Source: Eukaryota sp. TZLM1-RC (lineage: Eukaryota; Metamonada: BaSk clade). From it: a stretch of 64,000 nucleotides of DNA. The stretch lies in assembly GCA_040285825.1 (NCBI GenBank), contig JAUPSS010000004.1:5215658-5279657 (forward strand), in the 5' to 3' direction. Below, piece after piece: positions 20,090 to 31,503 of this stretch. The notes under the pieces are model-generated. The model worked only from the letters and a program-made list of their open reading frames with translations, had not been told where the DNA came from and made no database searches. The stretch's first letter is position 1. Each line of letters begins with the position of its first letter. Made by a program: the position numbers and the translations under genes.

Positions 20090-22140
20090 AAAGTATTGAG
20101 TTAAAATAACGTGGTAGAGCCTTAAAGAGTGAGAAAACAATTCTGTTCTTCCAAATAAGTTGATCAAAAGAACGTCCTGAGTCTTTTTAGAAACTGCCTA
20201 AATCATTCAAGAAAGATAGTCTTTCCCTGCCTAAAGTACCAAAAATAGAAATTCCAATTGGAACAAAAACGACGTTGTTTGTTCAAACGTACAAGTCATT
20301 ATACAAATCATTATACTTCGAGTGCTTGCTTCTTTCCGCATTCTCGAGGGTTGATTCAATGTCGGAAGACGAAAACAACTTCCAAGGAGAAACAGTTGTA
20401 CAATCAATAATCAATTCCTGGCCGCTACGCCAAACACATTGAATATCACCTCTTTTTTGAATTTGAGCAAGCTGCATTTCATCAAAAACTGGTTCCAGTC
20501 GTACTGGATGATGGGCACTTTTCAACAAATCATAAATGCAATCGCGAACGGCATTGTGAATAATCGACCTCTTCTGAGTGAACTTCCTACAAGATAAGAC
20601 ATGAGTATAGGAAGCAACTGCTCCACATTTACAACGAATATTTGTTAAACATTGAGGGGGAGGTAAGTTCAAACGTAGTCTCATAATTGTTAAAAACTGG
20701 GAATCGGAAAGCAACAGACCAAAACGGCGAGGTACTTGGGTTATTAGACAAGATGCACTGTTGATAAAAGAACCCTTATCGCAAAGAGAGGATAGAAATG
20801 TTGCAAAGGAAGAATCACCTGAATTGTTAGCCAAGCTAATTTGTTCTTCTGGTGATCAGCTTCGAACGCATTACTCAACTTCTTTTGCAGTTTAGGGTCA
20901 GTTCTCAAAAAATTACTTTAATCTTTAACTTCAACAGAGGCACGATCAACTGTAGAAGCAAACATTGAAAACCAGAGTTTATCAGAGCAGTTATCAGGGA
21001 ATATTTTGACAAAGAGAGCAGCACTTGAGTTTTAGTGACTAAATCAATCCAGCTATTAGGGAATCGTACAGATAATTCAAACAAGAAATTCTTGATGCCT
21101 CCCAAGCACGCAGCATTTGTCAAGATGGATGAACGAGTCAAACCAACGCCACCATGCGAATGTGACCTGAAACAGTGAAGTGGAATATCCTTAATGTTCT
21201 TAACACTAAGTAAGTCAACCAAAAAGTTGGTTCTTCGGGACAAAACAAATTTGATTTCAATTGTGGTCAAATTTGGTGGAATAGAGCGGATCAGGTGATT
21301 TACTTTAGAACTGAAGCATAACCTATCCACATGGAATTTAATATGTTTTTTTCAACGGCAAAGCCTGAATTTCATCCAACTTAGCAGATGCACTTTCAAT
21401 TTCCTTATGTAATAATCTACTAATGGCTGATTCATTTCCAATGAAGGTTCCCAGTAATTTAATACAATCATTTTGATAATCCAAAAAAGGAATTTGTTCA
21501 TCGTTAAGCACAATTGAATGAAACGAGCGCCCAAGAACTTGACACTTGCTAGCGTTAAGTTCTAGACCAATATTCAGTGCATGTTTACCAAAATAAATAA
21601 CAGCTTCGTGTAGTAAAGAAGCATTACCAATAAGGGAGACGTCATCCATGTAAGCAACAACTTCCAAATCAGGAAACCGAGACTTCAACTTTTCAAACAA
21701 AGGATGTAGAGCAACACAAAAGAGAAAAGGACCAATGGGATCACCTTGCTTTACACCTGAGCATGAGGGAATAGAGTCAGTGTCTAATACAAGATTCGAA
21801 TGTTTGGAATACAAAAACTCAAACAGAGGGGCAACTTCAGCCAGAACAGGGGACGTTTTCAAAGACTCAAGAATTGCATTGCGCTTAACTGAATTGAAGG
21901 CATTTTTAAAATCACATATTACTGCCATGTTATCAATTGACAAATTCATGAAAAGATCAACAGCAAGAGCAGCGGAATTAGCACCGTCATACGTACCGAT
22001 ACCGAATCGAAAAGACCCTAAAAATTCCTTGGCACAATTGTTTATTCTAGAAAACACAAGCAAAGACAATAATCGTGAAACAACTTCACCTATGGCAGCA
22101 GGTCTAACTCCATTATTTTTCTCACTCTTATTTTATTGTT
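20090..22140 (-). mobile_element. non-LTR retrotransposon with RT core, family E
   Basis: The only copy here with a reverse transcriptase core. On the minus strand it reads GVRPAAIGEVVSRL (near 22110), DFKNAFNSVKR (near 21910, catalytic Asp), GVKQGDPIGPFLF (near 21745), AYMDDVSLIG (near 21650, the catalytic YMDD box), the thumb (KFHVDRLCFSSKVNHLIR near 21330), the connector, the zinc-like CKCGAVASYTHVLSC (near 20600), a probable restriction-like endonuclease (KRGDIQCVW, then LIIDCT) and, after stops, the FVPIGISIFG...RIVFSLFK tail to about 20090. The order RT-thumb-CxC..HxxxC-endonuclease is that of early-branching, site-specific-type non-LTR elements (R2/NeSL group). Several stops and frameshifts make it inactive. 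It ends 20-30 bp short of the CAAX-protease start. Confidence 0.8.
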
Positions 22141-22158
22141 TTAAACAATATCTGTAAC

Positions 22159-23381
22159 ATGAGCGATCACTATACACTTCTGCTCTCAATGCTCGAACGA
22201 AGCTTTCTCATAGTGCTTCTTACTTTCTTAGCCTTGTTCCTTTACCTTTTACTAGAATCTTTACTTCGTCGTCACTTCGACTCCCCTCCTTTATCAATTC
22301 CACGTATCAAATCCACCCGTACTATCATCCTCCGTTGTTTCCGCACAGCCTTCCTCTCATCCCTACTGCTGTCTGTTCCACTCATCTTTGGATCTATTCG
22401 TAGATCATTCACCGATGCTTCGTCTTTTAACATGAAACAATCCCTCTACCACGCTCTTTTCTCTCTCTTCTCCATCAAAGCTATTTTAGTCATCAACAAA
22501 TACGTTGCCGGGAATTGCCTCCATGAAATCCTTTGGCCACGCTCTGTACTTGGTTGGATTTCTCTGTCAGGTGATGATTCACCACGTCCAATAAGAAGGA
22601 AAGGACATTGTTTTTCTATAAAGTTTATTACAGGTATATCTTATTTATCATTTCGCTAACCATAGTATTTCTCATTACTATAGGTACCCACGCATTAACA
22701 CCACTTTTATTTGCTATTGTAAACTGTTATTACGATTTTACATGCTCAGCTTATTCTAGTGGTGGTTTCCTGCACTCTACTGCTTTCTTCTTTGTTCAGC
22801 AGTTGTGGTTGCTGGTAAATGCTATTTTCGAAGAAACAGCTTGGAGAGGTGTGGTATTGGCAATATTTGAAAAGGAAAAAAAGGGATCATTTATGGGTCA
22901 TTCTACGTTTTCAATGTATTTTACTTCTGGGTTACTATACGCTCTATGTCACTCTCTCAATTCAAATTTTGATGACGTGGGTGTATACGTCATCATGACA
23001 GTCAATCTAACTGTCGAGGGGGTAGTTTGGATGTATTTATTGAGGTCTAGTGACGATTTGGTCTTGAATTGGATTTTACATCATGTTGATGATCTGCTCT
23101 CTATATGGTTTGGAACCGCTTCTTTGGCATCTTATCAGTTGTCAGAAGGTCAAATATGCACGTGGGCAATCAAATCCACGTGTCAGAGGGTTATAAATGG
23201 TGGCGATTTTGGAACTGGGGGTTCATTATTATATTTTGGACAAAATTTCTGGACTTTTTTGGTTATCTTAGTTTTGCGTAATTCTTATTTTAAATACAAA
23301 CCAAAAGGTTTCTTGAAAGACTTACAAGGTTCTATTAATTTTAATTCACCAGGAAGTCCTTTTCTTGTTGATCAAAAATGA
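22159..23381 (+). CDS. CAAX-protease-like (CPBP/Rce1 superfamily) membrane protein, two exons
   Basis: Joining 22159-22633 to 22666-23381 gives 396 residues with six to eight hydrophobic segments (the first about residues 12-35). The CPBP signature is present: EETAWR (E-E-x-x-x-R) after a membrane segment, and YALCH preceded by FTSG for the second motif, with HHVDD as a possible third. The family includes Rce1, which removes the last three residues of prenylated CAAX proteins in the ER, and bacterial relatives with other substrates. The intron call rests on frame restoration and on splice ends matching those of the kinase at 46834. Without splicing, the first exon runs into a stop at 22659. 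A dead retroelement ends only about 20 bp upstream of the ATG, which leaves little room for the original promoter. Confidence 0.75.
22634..22665 (+). other. 32-nt intron of the CAAX-protease-like gene
   Basis: It starts GTATATCTT and ends CGCTAACCATAG. Removal (phase 1) joins a hydrophobic stretch, ...KFIT-VFLITIG, in frame with the second exon. A longer 50-nt alternative ending at 22683 keeps the same frame, but only the 32-nt form ends in the ACCATAG motif of the kinase intron. Confidence 0.7.
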
Positions 23382-24136
23382 TTTTTGTGTTGCGTTTTTT
23401 AAAATTTTATTCAAATTCTGTACATTTTTGCTTAAATAAACTGTATTTTTCGCTTTTTCCAACACCTTTTTATATAATTTGAAGAATTTTTTGACACATT
23501 CTCCCACAAATTTCCAAATACATTGTAACTAAAAATCAAAAACAATTCAATACAATTCTCTTAATTAAAAGCGCTTCTGTAACATCAAAAAATATTACTA
23601 AAGCACAGTTGCGTAAAGGAACCTCTTGTTCCAGGACTTGATTACTGAAGCATAGACTTGTTCAGTTGAGCAATACAAATAGTTCAAATGGCCAGCACGC
23701 AACATTTGGAAGATTTTTAAGTGATGAAAAGATCAATGAAAATGTGTATGTTTAAAAAATGATTCTGATTGAGCCCGTCCAACGATTTTTATAAAGTGTC
23801 TTTCTGACAATGTTGTGTGACTTAGGTTTGTGGAATGTTTGTCCTACAAAATTTATAGTTTTTAGAAATTTTTGTCATAATTGCGTATTTTTGTTGAACA
23901 TGAGCCACAAAATTATCACAATGAAAAAAATAAGGAATTCCTATTCACAGTTTGATCAATTTTGGCTCAGTCAATCCTAGTTGCTCTTCTTTAAACAACA
24001 TTATCTAAACTCGGAATCAACCAGTGTTTAATATTCATTGAGATAAAAAACAAATTATTAATTCATAAATCAGAATATTAAAAATCTCTAATAAATATAA
24101 TTTACAGAAACCATAAAACAAAATACTCACAATAAA
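23382..24136. other. intergenic between convergent genes, no gene seen
   Basis: Spacer between the 3' ends of the CAAX-protease-like gene and eIF4E. It contains AATAAA at 23435 for the former. Otherwise AT-rich with no recognisable feature. Confidence 0.5.
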
Positions 24137-24730
24137 TCAAAACTTCAGATCCTTTCCCATGGTGTCACAATGTTGGGGATGGAAAGGCATAAAAATCAAT
24201 TCGTTTCTCTGAAACCCACATTGATCGATAAGAATCTCTGCAATTTGTCTGATGGCTTCTACATCATCACAACTGCGTAACCAAATGTCTACACGTGGAG
24301 CTTTCTTTTTAATAGAAATGAAAACACCAGTTATAAGGTCACCTAGCTCTCCGAATTGTTCACCAACCAAGAACATTAGGAAATTATCAATGAATTGGTG
24401 GATTGCTGTCTTGTTATTGTTACCAGTTCGTATGGTGTATTTGATACGTCCTCCATTGGCATTATTTGGATCTTCCCAAGCAGGGTTTACATCTGTTTCA
24501 AAGATGGCTATTGACGCGTTTGGATTGAGGTCCATTCGCTTTGGTATACGATCCATGATGGCAAGAAACTTTTCTACAGAAGAAAAGCTTATGACGTTGA
24601 CTAGAGTGTTTTCAAATAGTCTTGTTTGTTTTTGAACGTGGGTTGTTGGAGAAAAGTGAAGTGTCCATGATCGATGCAATGGGTGATCAGCATATTCCTG
24701 TGTGGTGAACATATTGGGATAACTGTGCAT
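24137..24730 (-). CDS. eukaryotic translation initiation factor 4E family
   Basis: A 197-residue cap-binding protein. It shows HPLHRSWTLHF (family HPLxxxW), then VISFSSVEKFLAIMDRI, then NPAWEDPNNANGG, whose Trp-Glu pair corresponds to the cap-stacking Trp102 and Glu103 of human eIF4E, and VDIWLRSCDD, matching the Trp166 region. Two family positions differ by my alignment: the first cap-stacking Trp (human Trp56) is Phe, and the eIF4G-contacting Trp (human Trp73) is Leu. It may therefore be a divergent or 4EHP-like member that represses rather than promotes initiation. I chose ATG 24730; the longer frame begins with a non-ATG codon at 24748. The stop is TGA. Confidence 0.85.
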   Translation of the reverse strand: MHSYPNMFTTQEYADHPLHRSWTLHFSPTTHVQKQTRLFENTLVNVISFSSVEKFLAIMDRIPKRMDLNPNASIAIFETDVNPAWEDPNNANGGRIKYTIRTGNNNKTAIHQFIDNFLMFLVGEQFGELGDLITGVFISIKKKAPRVDIWLRSCDDVEAIRQIAEILIDQCGFQRNELIFMPFHPQHCDTMGKDLKF

Positions 24731-25342
24731 CACTTGTCTAAAAATCAAAGGATGTTGGAACTTGAGGCAAATATTTGATTATTTCTTTCAATCATTCATT
24801 TTGGTTTTGCAACTGTGTTTTAGGATTTCTTCAAACACCATCTCTATAGCTAGACTATGCTGGGTCTGTTGTTTAAAGCTGTGGAAAAGAGGGTGATGAT
24901 TGTGTTGTTCTCATTACCAAAGATATTGTACCTTTAACAAAAAAATTATGAATGGGTGTCATCACATACAAGTTTTCAAGATTAAGAATTGTGAAAATAG
25001 AGTCAATTGTGAAACGAAATTGATCAATGAGAGTGAAGACAGTGTGGGAGTTGCGAGAGGAGCATCATGGCGATGGATAAAGTTACACCTTTGCACTTAA
25101 AGAAACCATCATCATTGAGAATTTAACGTTTGACAATTAATATTGTCTGTTACAGGTTTTTCAAGAAGAAGACCCCAAGTTCATCTCCAAGTTACATTTG
25201 TGAGAAAATTATATGTTTAGTAACTGAAATTTGGTTAAAACAGTTGACATGGATCTTGAGAGAGATGAATGATCAACAATTTTTGAGAAAAACAAAACAT
25301 CCAATAGGTTGCTGCTCTCTGGTAACCAGCTGGCATTAGCCC
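24731..25342. other. divergent intergenic region, no gene seen
   Basis: The shared upstream region of eIF4E (minus) and the BTB gene (plus). Short open frames without family motifs. Confidence 0.45.
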
Positions 25343-27427
25343 ATGTGTTCAACGTTCGATCCCCCTCTCGCTAATGGTCTGAAGAAGCTTCAACAATTTC
25401 GATCTTCTTCTTTCCTTACAGATATCACTCTGTCCTTTGAAGACCAACACTTTGTTGCCCACAAGTTCGTAATTTCTTCATTCACAAACCTCCTTGACTC
25501 CACCACCATCTCCAATGAAACGCTTACACTTGACTTTCATGACTTTCCTCCCGATCCTGATGTACTCTCTCTAGTTCTCTCCTCGCTCTACAATTTGCCT
25601 TTTACAGTTGACTTAACCAACTTTGTGGACGTTTACAATATCGCTCGGAAGCTAAGATTCACTTCACTCATCAGCTTTTGCAACAAGCTCAAAAAAGAAG
25701 GATTTCAATCTAATTCTGAGTTTATTATTGACCTAAATGAATACTTTTCCACTCTTGTTTCTAATTCAAATCACGATGTTGAGTTACTGTACTGTAATAA
25801 TTCTATTAAAACTAATAGAGTTGTTTTGTCTTTGTTTTCCTCTTATTTCGAAAAGAAATTCAGTAGTGATTGGAAAGAGCTCAAATTGATTGATCTTGGT
25901 AAAAATTTGGATGTCGATTCAAGTATTTTTTCCTTATTTATTAAATCATTTATGGGAAAATCTATTGAAATTAATGTTGAAAATCTTTATGAAATTCGTT
26001 ATTTGGCACATAACTTTGATTTTTCTGAATTATTATCTTTTTGTGATGAATTTATTAATTCAAATACCCTTAATGTCAGTATCCTTCACCACGCAGATAA
26101 GTTTAATGATCAATTGTTTATTGAAAAATTCTTAAATAATCCAGATATTGAATTTGGTGAACTTGTTGCAATTACTCCTAATTGTTTTAAATTATTAACA
26201 AGTTGCCCAAGTGTTGATGTAGATTGGTTGGCAAAAAGTCTTGTGTTTTCTTGGAAGAAAATGAGCTGTTCTTGGACAGTTGAAAATTTCACCAAAATTT
26301 TGAATTCTTTCACAATCAATAGTGACAACATTGTGAGCTTTCAATCAATCATCTCTGATTTATTGACCGTTCCAGAATTAGAAACAGTCATTAACCGCTT
26401 TATCTTAAAAAATATTCCAAATTTAATTAATTCACAGACTAGCAATGAACAAGTTGAATTATTAAAAGCAGAATTAAAAGAAGAACGTTCAAAGAGAGAG
26501 CAATTGGAAGAAACCCTGACAACCTTACAAGAAACAAATACCAGTTTTGAAGAAAGATTGGCAGTTTTGGAAGCAGTTGTCAGTGATTTGAAATCATCAC
26601 CGCCTAAATCTACTTTTCATTCTTTCAAATTCACAAATGCTGGAGCCACTGGTCGCTTTGGGCCTTCCTTGAATGATTGTATTCGCTCCTATAGCACTGA
26701 TTGGGTGAGGGATAGCAGTTCATTTAGTGTAAATGAAGGAATTCAAAACTGGACCGTACCTTTCACAGGAACCTTTCGTATTGAATGTGCTGGAGCTAGT
26801 GGAGGTTGGGGCAGGGAAAACCCTAGCACTAAACCAGGAAGAGGTGTGGTCATTGGTGGAGAGTTTGACCTATTTGATGGACAAGTTTTGCAAATACTAG
26901 TTGGCCAAATGGGGTGTGATGCTCAGAATGGGGGAAACAGAGCAGGAGGTGGAGGTGGAGGTTCTTTTGTTGTGCATAATGGTACTCCCTTGATCGTAGC
27001 TGGTGGAGGAAGTGGTCAAAATTGGGGAGATTGGACCACTGATGGTACTGATGCAAGGGTTGATAATAATGGTACAGGAGGTGGTTCAGGTGAAAGAGGT
27101 GGGGGTGGTGGTGGATTTAGCAGTGATGGACAGAATGCCACTTCCGGTAACAGCACTGGTGGTAAATCATTTATCAATGGAGGTATAGGTGGCACTAGTG
27201 ATACAATTAGTGCTTCATTCACTGCCCATGGAGGTTTTGGTGGAGGTGGTGGCACTAGATATGAAGGTGGTGGAGGAGGTGGTTACACTGGCGGTCGTGT
27301 GGTTCCTCAAAACCAATACAACAACACCTTCCCTGAATATGGAGCGGGTTCTTTTAATTCAGGAAGGAACCAAGTTAACAAAGGAACTAATGAAGGTCAT
27401 GGTTATGTAACTATCAGCTGTGTGTAG
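25343..27427 (+). CDS. double-BTB protein with ALK-type glycine-rich C-terminal domain
   Basis: A 694-residue protein. Residues 10-115 form a BTB/POZ domain (SSSFLTDITLSFEDQHFVAHKFVISS, typical D-V-x-x-x...H-K-x-x-L-x-x-x-S pattern). Residues 130-235 look like a second, weaker BTB (YCNNSIKTNRVVLSLFSSYF), followed by a BACK-like helical part. A coiled coil spans about 372-420. From about 435 to the end lies a glycine-rich domain with FRIECAGASGG, GGEFDLFDGQVLQILVGQMG, GGGGGGSFVV and LIVAGGGSG, the pattern of the glycine-rich region of ALK/LTK-type receptors, closed by GHGYVTISCV. BTB domains dimerise and often bind cullin-3. The glycine-rich domain is usually extracellular, yet no signal peptide or membrane segment is present. 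It is a single exon. Confidence 0.8.
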   Translation: MCSTFDPPLANGLKKLQQFRSSSFLTDITLSFEDQHFVAHKFVISSFTNLLDSTTISNETLTLDFHDFPPDPDVLSLVLSSLYNLPFTVDLTNFVDVYNIARKLRFTSLISFCNKLKKEGFQSNSEFIIDLNEYFSTLVSNSNHDVELLYCNNSIKTNRVVLSLFSSYFEKKFSSDWKELKLIDLGKNLDVDSSIFSLFIKSFMGKSIEINVENLYEIRYLAHNFDFSELLSFCDEFINSNTLNVSILHHADKFNDQLFIEKFLNNPDIEFGELVAITPNCFKLLTSCPSVDVDWLAKSLVFSWKKMSCSWTVENFTKILNSFTINSDNIVSFQSIISDLLTVPELETVINRFILKNIPNLINSQTSNEQVELLKAELKEERSKREQLEETLTTLQETNTSFEERLAVLEAVVSDLKSSPPKSTFHSFKFTNAGATGRFGPSLNDCIRSYSTDWVRDSSSFSVNEGIQNWTVPFTGTFRIECAGASGGWGRENPSTKPGRGVVIGGEFDLFDGQVLQILVGQMGCDAQNGGNRAGGGGGGSFVVHNGTPLIVAGGGSGQNWGDWTTDGTDARVDNNGTGGGSGERGGGGGGFSSDGQNATSGNSTGGKSFINGGIGGTSDTISASFTAHGGFGGGGGTRYEGGGGGGYTGGRVVPQNQYNNTFPEYGAGSFNSGRNQVNKGTNEGHGYVTISCV

Positions 27428-28249
27428 TTTGCGTTTGGCTATAAATACTGGTTTTGATACTGCATTGACCTTAATTTTTCCAAAAATTTCTTTTTTATTT
27501 TCATAATGTGGTTCCAGTTAACAAGTAGATTTATGCATACAGAACCAAGCGTAACCTGGAAAGTACTTGCACTTAGTTATTGATTCAAGTAAGGCATAGT
27601 TGGACATAACAACTAGCCACGTGACTTATGATGATACAGCATCTAATTTATTGACAATATTAATTCAATTAATTAATTTTTAATATTATTTTATTGTTAT
27701 ATTCACTACATGTGGTCATGTTCAGCAATGATTAATAATAAATAATATTTTTAAAAATGTGGAATGTGCAATTGAGAGCTTGAAATGCTGATTCTTACCA
27801 GATGGTTTTCAGTTTAGTCATTGCAATGAGTAATCTTTTCTTCAATCAACTGCAGTTATTAGCAACTTATCCCCTTGCTGAAACTTCAAAAGGAGATGAT
27901 GCAACCAAAAAACAAAATTTGAAAATCACAATTCAAGACTCTGTTATTTTGTTCTTTTTAATGCATGCCTACTATTTAAATGGTGTTTTATCGGTGATGT
28001 TAGCTCACAAATCAAGGCTGTTTTCCTATTTGATTCATCTGTATTTTTTGAGATAAGAATTGTATCAAGTTTTGACTCGGTCACAACCAAAGGAAAATTG
28101 ACACACTGATTTTTGTGAAAAGCTAGATCGCAGTAAATAAAATGATCCAGGAAAGGAGGTAAGTGGTTAACAAAATTGATTAAAATTGAATCATATCTGC
28201 ATTTGTTGGAACAAGTATCTGAGAGTTGGAAATGCGATTGTTATTAGTA
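27428..28249. other. intergenic, no gene seen
   Basis: An AT-rich stretch after the BTB gene. An open frame at 27802-28056 has no family motif and I do not accept it as a gene. Confidence 0.45.
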
Positions 28250-28262
28250 CAAATGAGTCAAT

Positions 28263-28801
28263 TCTATGAAGAAATTTATTGAATTTGCACACTTGATTAA
28301 ATTAAATCATAACTAATGGGACGACTATCATCAAACCAAGTTTTCCTCTACAAAATCTTGATTTGCTTGCTGTCTAGCTAAAGCTTCTCTAATTCGATTG
28401 AAAAACCGCGGTAATCTATTAATAATGGCAAATTGAATCCGTGAACGCCATAAAAAATATCAAATCTTTTCATTGTTTTTTCTTGCACGATTTTTTGGAA
28501 GTCATCCAAAAAAGTTTCTGCTTCAACTGATAATCTTCCATTTATCGAAAATGGGAAAGCAATAAAAACCAGCTGTGTATTTCTATCGACATTTGCCTCT
28601 TCAATGTCTTTATCATATTTTCTTTGTTTCTCTCTTGCTTTGAAATCCAGAGCAGCCACCGGATTGAGTTTTTTTCTGTGAACCAAAGTATTATTTGCAA
28701 CATTACATGAGACAAAGTCAACAATAGCTTCAGAATTATCAATCCAATCACAATATACATCACCTCTATCATCAGAACCAAAATTATTCAGAGAAAGTGT
28801 T
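28263..28801 (-). mobile_element. 5'-truncated non-LTR element, family A copy 3, with 13-bp target duplication
   Basis: The minus-strand frame covers the endonuclease core (SDDRGDVYCDW with YCDW read as YIVIG in one frame) to the RLSVEAETFLDDF tail, with a frameshift near 28460. The copy is truncated at 28801. CAAATGAGTCAAT occurs on both sides, at 28250-28262 and 28802-28814: an exact 13-bp target-site duplication that fixes both boundaries. A 3' UTR of the short type is present. Confidence 0.85.
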
Positions 28802-28814
28802 CAAATGAGTCAAT

Positions 28815-29344
28815 GAATACATTTTTATATGAAATTTATTAATAAGAATTTCAAGAAACTTTTTGATAATAAGTAGAATGAGCATGATATATAGTTAATT
28901 TTTATAATATTGTTGTGTATTGGATGATTTTTTATTCAATGTTCGATAAATAAATATATAGTTATTTTAGACTAATTCTATCTTGATTTTTACAATAAAA
29001 TCAATTGCGTTTTTGAGAACGAAGTAGATATAATTGTTGTTTTTCACCGTATTGAATAACAATTTTAAACCAAAGATGTTGGGAGACAAAGACAATAAAG
29101 CAGGCTTATAAATTTAAATTAAACATTTCTAGTTTTTCAATTCAGTTATACCATTTATGTTGATTAATTTCAGAAACAACGTCAAAATAGTTTTTGGACA
29201 ATTTGTCCTTCTTTTGCTCAGGTTTTAGATTAATATTATTATATATTGAATTTTAACACTGAATAAAATGAGAAATCGATCAATGAATGCTTTGCGACAC
29301 CTTGTTCTTGCAATTCATGACGCAGCTGATAAATGTCACCCTGA
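28815..29344. other. intergenic, no gene seen
   Basis: Very AT-rich DNA with no conserved frame or identifiable repeat. Confidence 0.45.
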
Positions 29345-30110
29345 ACTGGTTAACTTAACAAAATAAACTCATAACTAATGGGACGAGATTCAGGAACCAA
29401 AAATTTCTCTACAAAATCCTGATCTGGTTGTTTTCTCGCCATTGCCGCTCTAATGCGATAACAACACCGAAATAATGTAATGATTATAGCGAATTGAATT
29501 CGTGAATGCCACAAAAAGTTATTATATATGGTCTTTGTATTTCCTTGAACCAACATTTAGAAAATCGTTGCAAAAAACCCGAAAAATTGTATTTTTCTAC
29601 TCAATGTTTTCTGTTTATAAAAAATGAAAATGCAACAATAACAAGTTGACCATTGTTATCAGTATTAGTTTCCTTATCATTTTTATTATGTTTTGTATGC
29701 TTATATGTTATTTTTCAGGGTTTGTTTACTAAAAGCACTTTAATTAACCCAAAACTGTGCCGTAAAAACATTAACAAATGCAAAAAATTATTCAAAGTCA
29801 CAATGACTGGATATCTTGATCTGAAACAGTTCTGCTGCATATATTTTCAGGAAATCATCTTCATACAATGTAGTTAACAATGTTTGCAATGTTGGCAGAT
29901 GGTATTATCAATTATTAAAGTTCGTTTCTGATAAAGTTTCTTCAAGTGAACGAGAAAAGTATGGATTCCCTTTTTCTTGGTTAATTGGTGAAATTTTTGT
30001 CATTCAATGCAGAAATTGGTGAACTCCAAGTGGTCCGCAATAATTCAAGTCCGCAAAACTTTCAGAAAAAACAAGTATGGAAATTAATTTTTAGAACCCG
30101 ATTGCTAGGT
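29345..30110 (-). mobile_element. heavily decayed family A retroelement
   Basis: The 3' end carries the family terminus (CATAACTAATGGGACGA) and the coding tail NNFLWHSRIQFAI...RIRAAMARKQPDQDFVEKFLV. Further upstream only patches match: 29810-29870 resembles the GKGVCENKSSD/NICSTAVLNQDLHSLLL region of copy 1. The extent at the 5' side is uncertain. It is the most diverged family A copy in the window. Confidence 0.55.
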
Positions 30111-30765
30111 TGCTGTGTTGGAAATAATGCCATGGTCACTGAAATATTGATTGATCTCTTTTAAAATTTGGTTTCGAATTTGATAAAATTTTCTCTTTTG
30201 AAATGGTGACATGATCTACAACCTGAGAAGTAATATTTCGTCAGCCATTTGAGTTCTCTCTTGAATCCATCCCCAGTAGGTTCAAAGAAGGTTCATAATC
30301 ATAAATCCATTGAATTCATGCATATACTTTCCCTTTTGTTTAATATTTTGCTTTTTGTTTCAGAGATACTCTTTTTAATCATATAATGCAAAATTTCTTT
30401 CCCTTCACAATTTGCTTAACATAAAAAAGGTTGCTGTGTTCAGTAAATAAATCACAGTTTGATCATGGCTACAGAATTTTTGTTTAACATCACGCATAAT
30501 TAATGAGGATTGTTGTGTCTAAAAACTTCGATAATGAGCGATTATTTCATCATCACGAGTTAGGTTTACAATATTAGACAGAAATGAACTTGACAAATAT
30601 TTATCTGAGGCATCAGTACTTTGAATAGTGACCCTAATCAATGGTGGAAGGAAAACTAAAATGCTTTACAAAATATACACTCTGAGACTGTGAGAGTTAT
30701 GACTGATCCAAAAAGAAAGGTTCCATGTCAATAATTGTTTCATTCGGTCTCACTACCGTTCTCAC
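30111..30765. other. intergenic, possibly further retroelement decay
   Basis: No open frame or clear homology. The left part may continue the decayed copy at 29345-30110, but I cannot show it. Confidence 0.4.
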
Positions 30766-31503
30766 TACGCATCATAGCAAAATTTACTGTCTTTTACTTA
30801 AAAACATATGAATGTAAGATTGAAAAATGATCAACAAATTTTATTTATATATTTTTAACTAAATTATTCATAACTAATGGGACGAATATCATTGAACCAA
30901 GATTTCCTCTGCAAAATCTTGATATGCTTCTTGTCTAGCTGAAACTTCTCTTATTCGATTGAAAAACCGAGGTAATCTATTAATAATGGCAAATTGAATT
31001 CGATAGCGCCATAAAAAATATCAAATCTTTTCATTGTTTTTTCTAAAACCAATTTTTGGAAATCATTCAAAAAAGTTTCTGATTCTACTGATAGTCTTCT
31101 GTTTATCGAAAATGGGAAAGCAACAAAAACTAGTTGTGTAATTCTACCAGCATTAGCTTCTTCGATTTCATTGTCATATTTTCTATGTTTTTCTTTTGCT
31201 TTAAATTCAAGAGCACTTACAGGATTAAGTTTTCTTCTGTGAACCAAAGTGTCATTTGCAACATTACATGAAACAAAGTCAAAAATAGCTTCAGAGTTAT
31301 CAATCCAATCACTGTATACATCACATCTATAATCAGAACCAAAATTATTCAGAGAAAGTGTTTACTTCAGCAGAGGCTCTTTGATACACGAAATTCTTGC
31401 AGTCTGTGCCATATTAAAAACAGTGTCTCTAACAGCATCATGTAATGAAGAACGATAAGTTATCAATTTAGAGCAATTCAGAGCATGGCGCAAAGTGAGT
31501 TGA
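30766..31503 (-). mobile_element. 5'-truncated non-LTR element, family A copy 4
   Basis: Reads from RHALNCSKL near 31490 through the endonuclease core to the tail and stop near 30950, with several substitutions and a stop near 31360. Its 3' UTR is the long type, nearly identical to 9172-9290 of copy 1 (CTACGCATCATAGCAAAATT, then AAAACATATGAATGTAA), so copies 1 and 4 form a subfamily. Confidence 0.75.

Noticed and set aside
22634-22683. 50-nt alternative intron in the CAAX-protease-like gene
   Set aside because: It keeps the frame, but the 32-nt alternative shares its CTAACCATAG end with the kinase intron, and the 50-nt form does not.
27802-28056. 84-aa ORF with hydrophobic segments
   Set aside because: No start context, no family motif and no conservation evidence. 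Expected by chance in AT-rich DNA.
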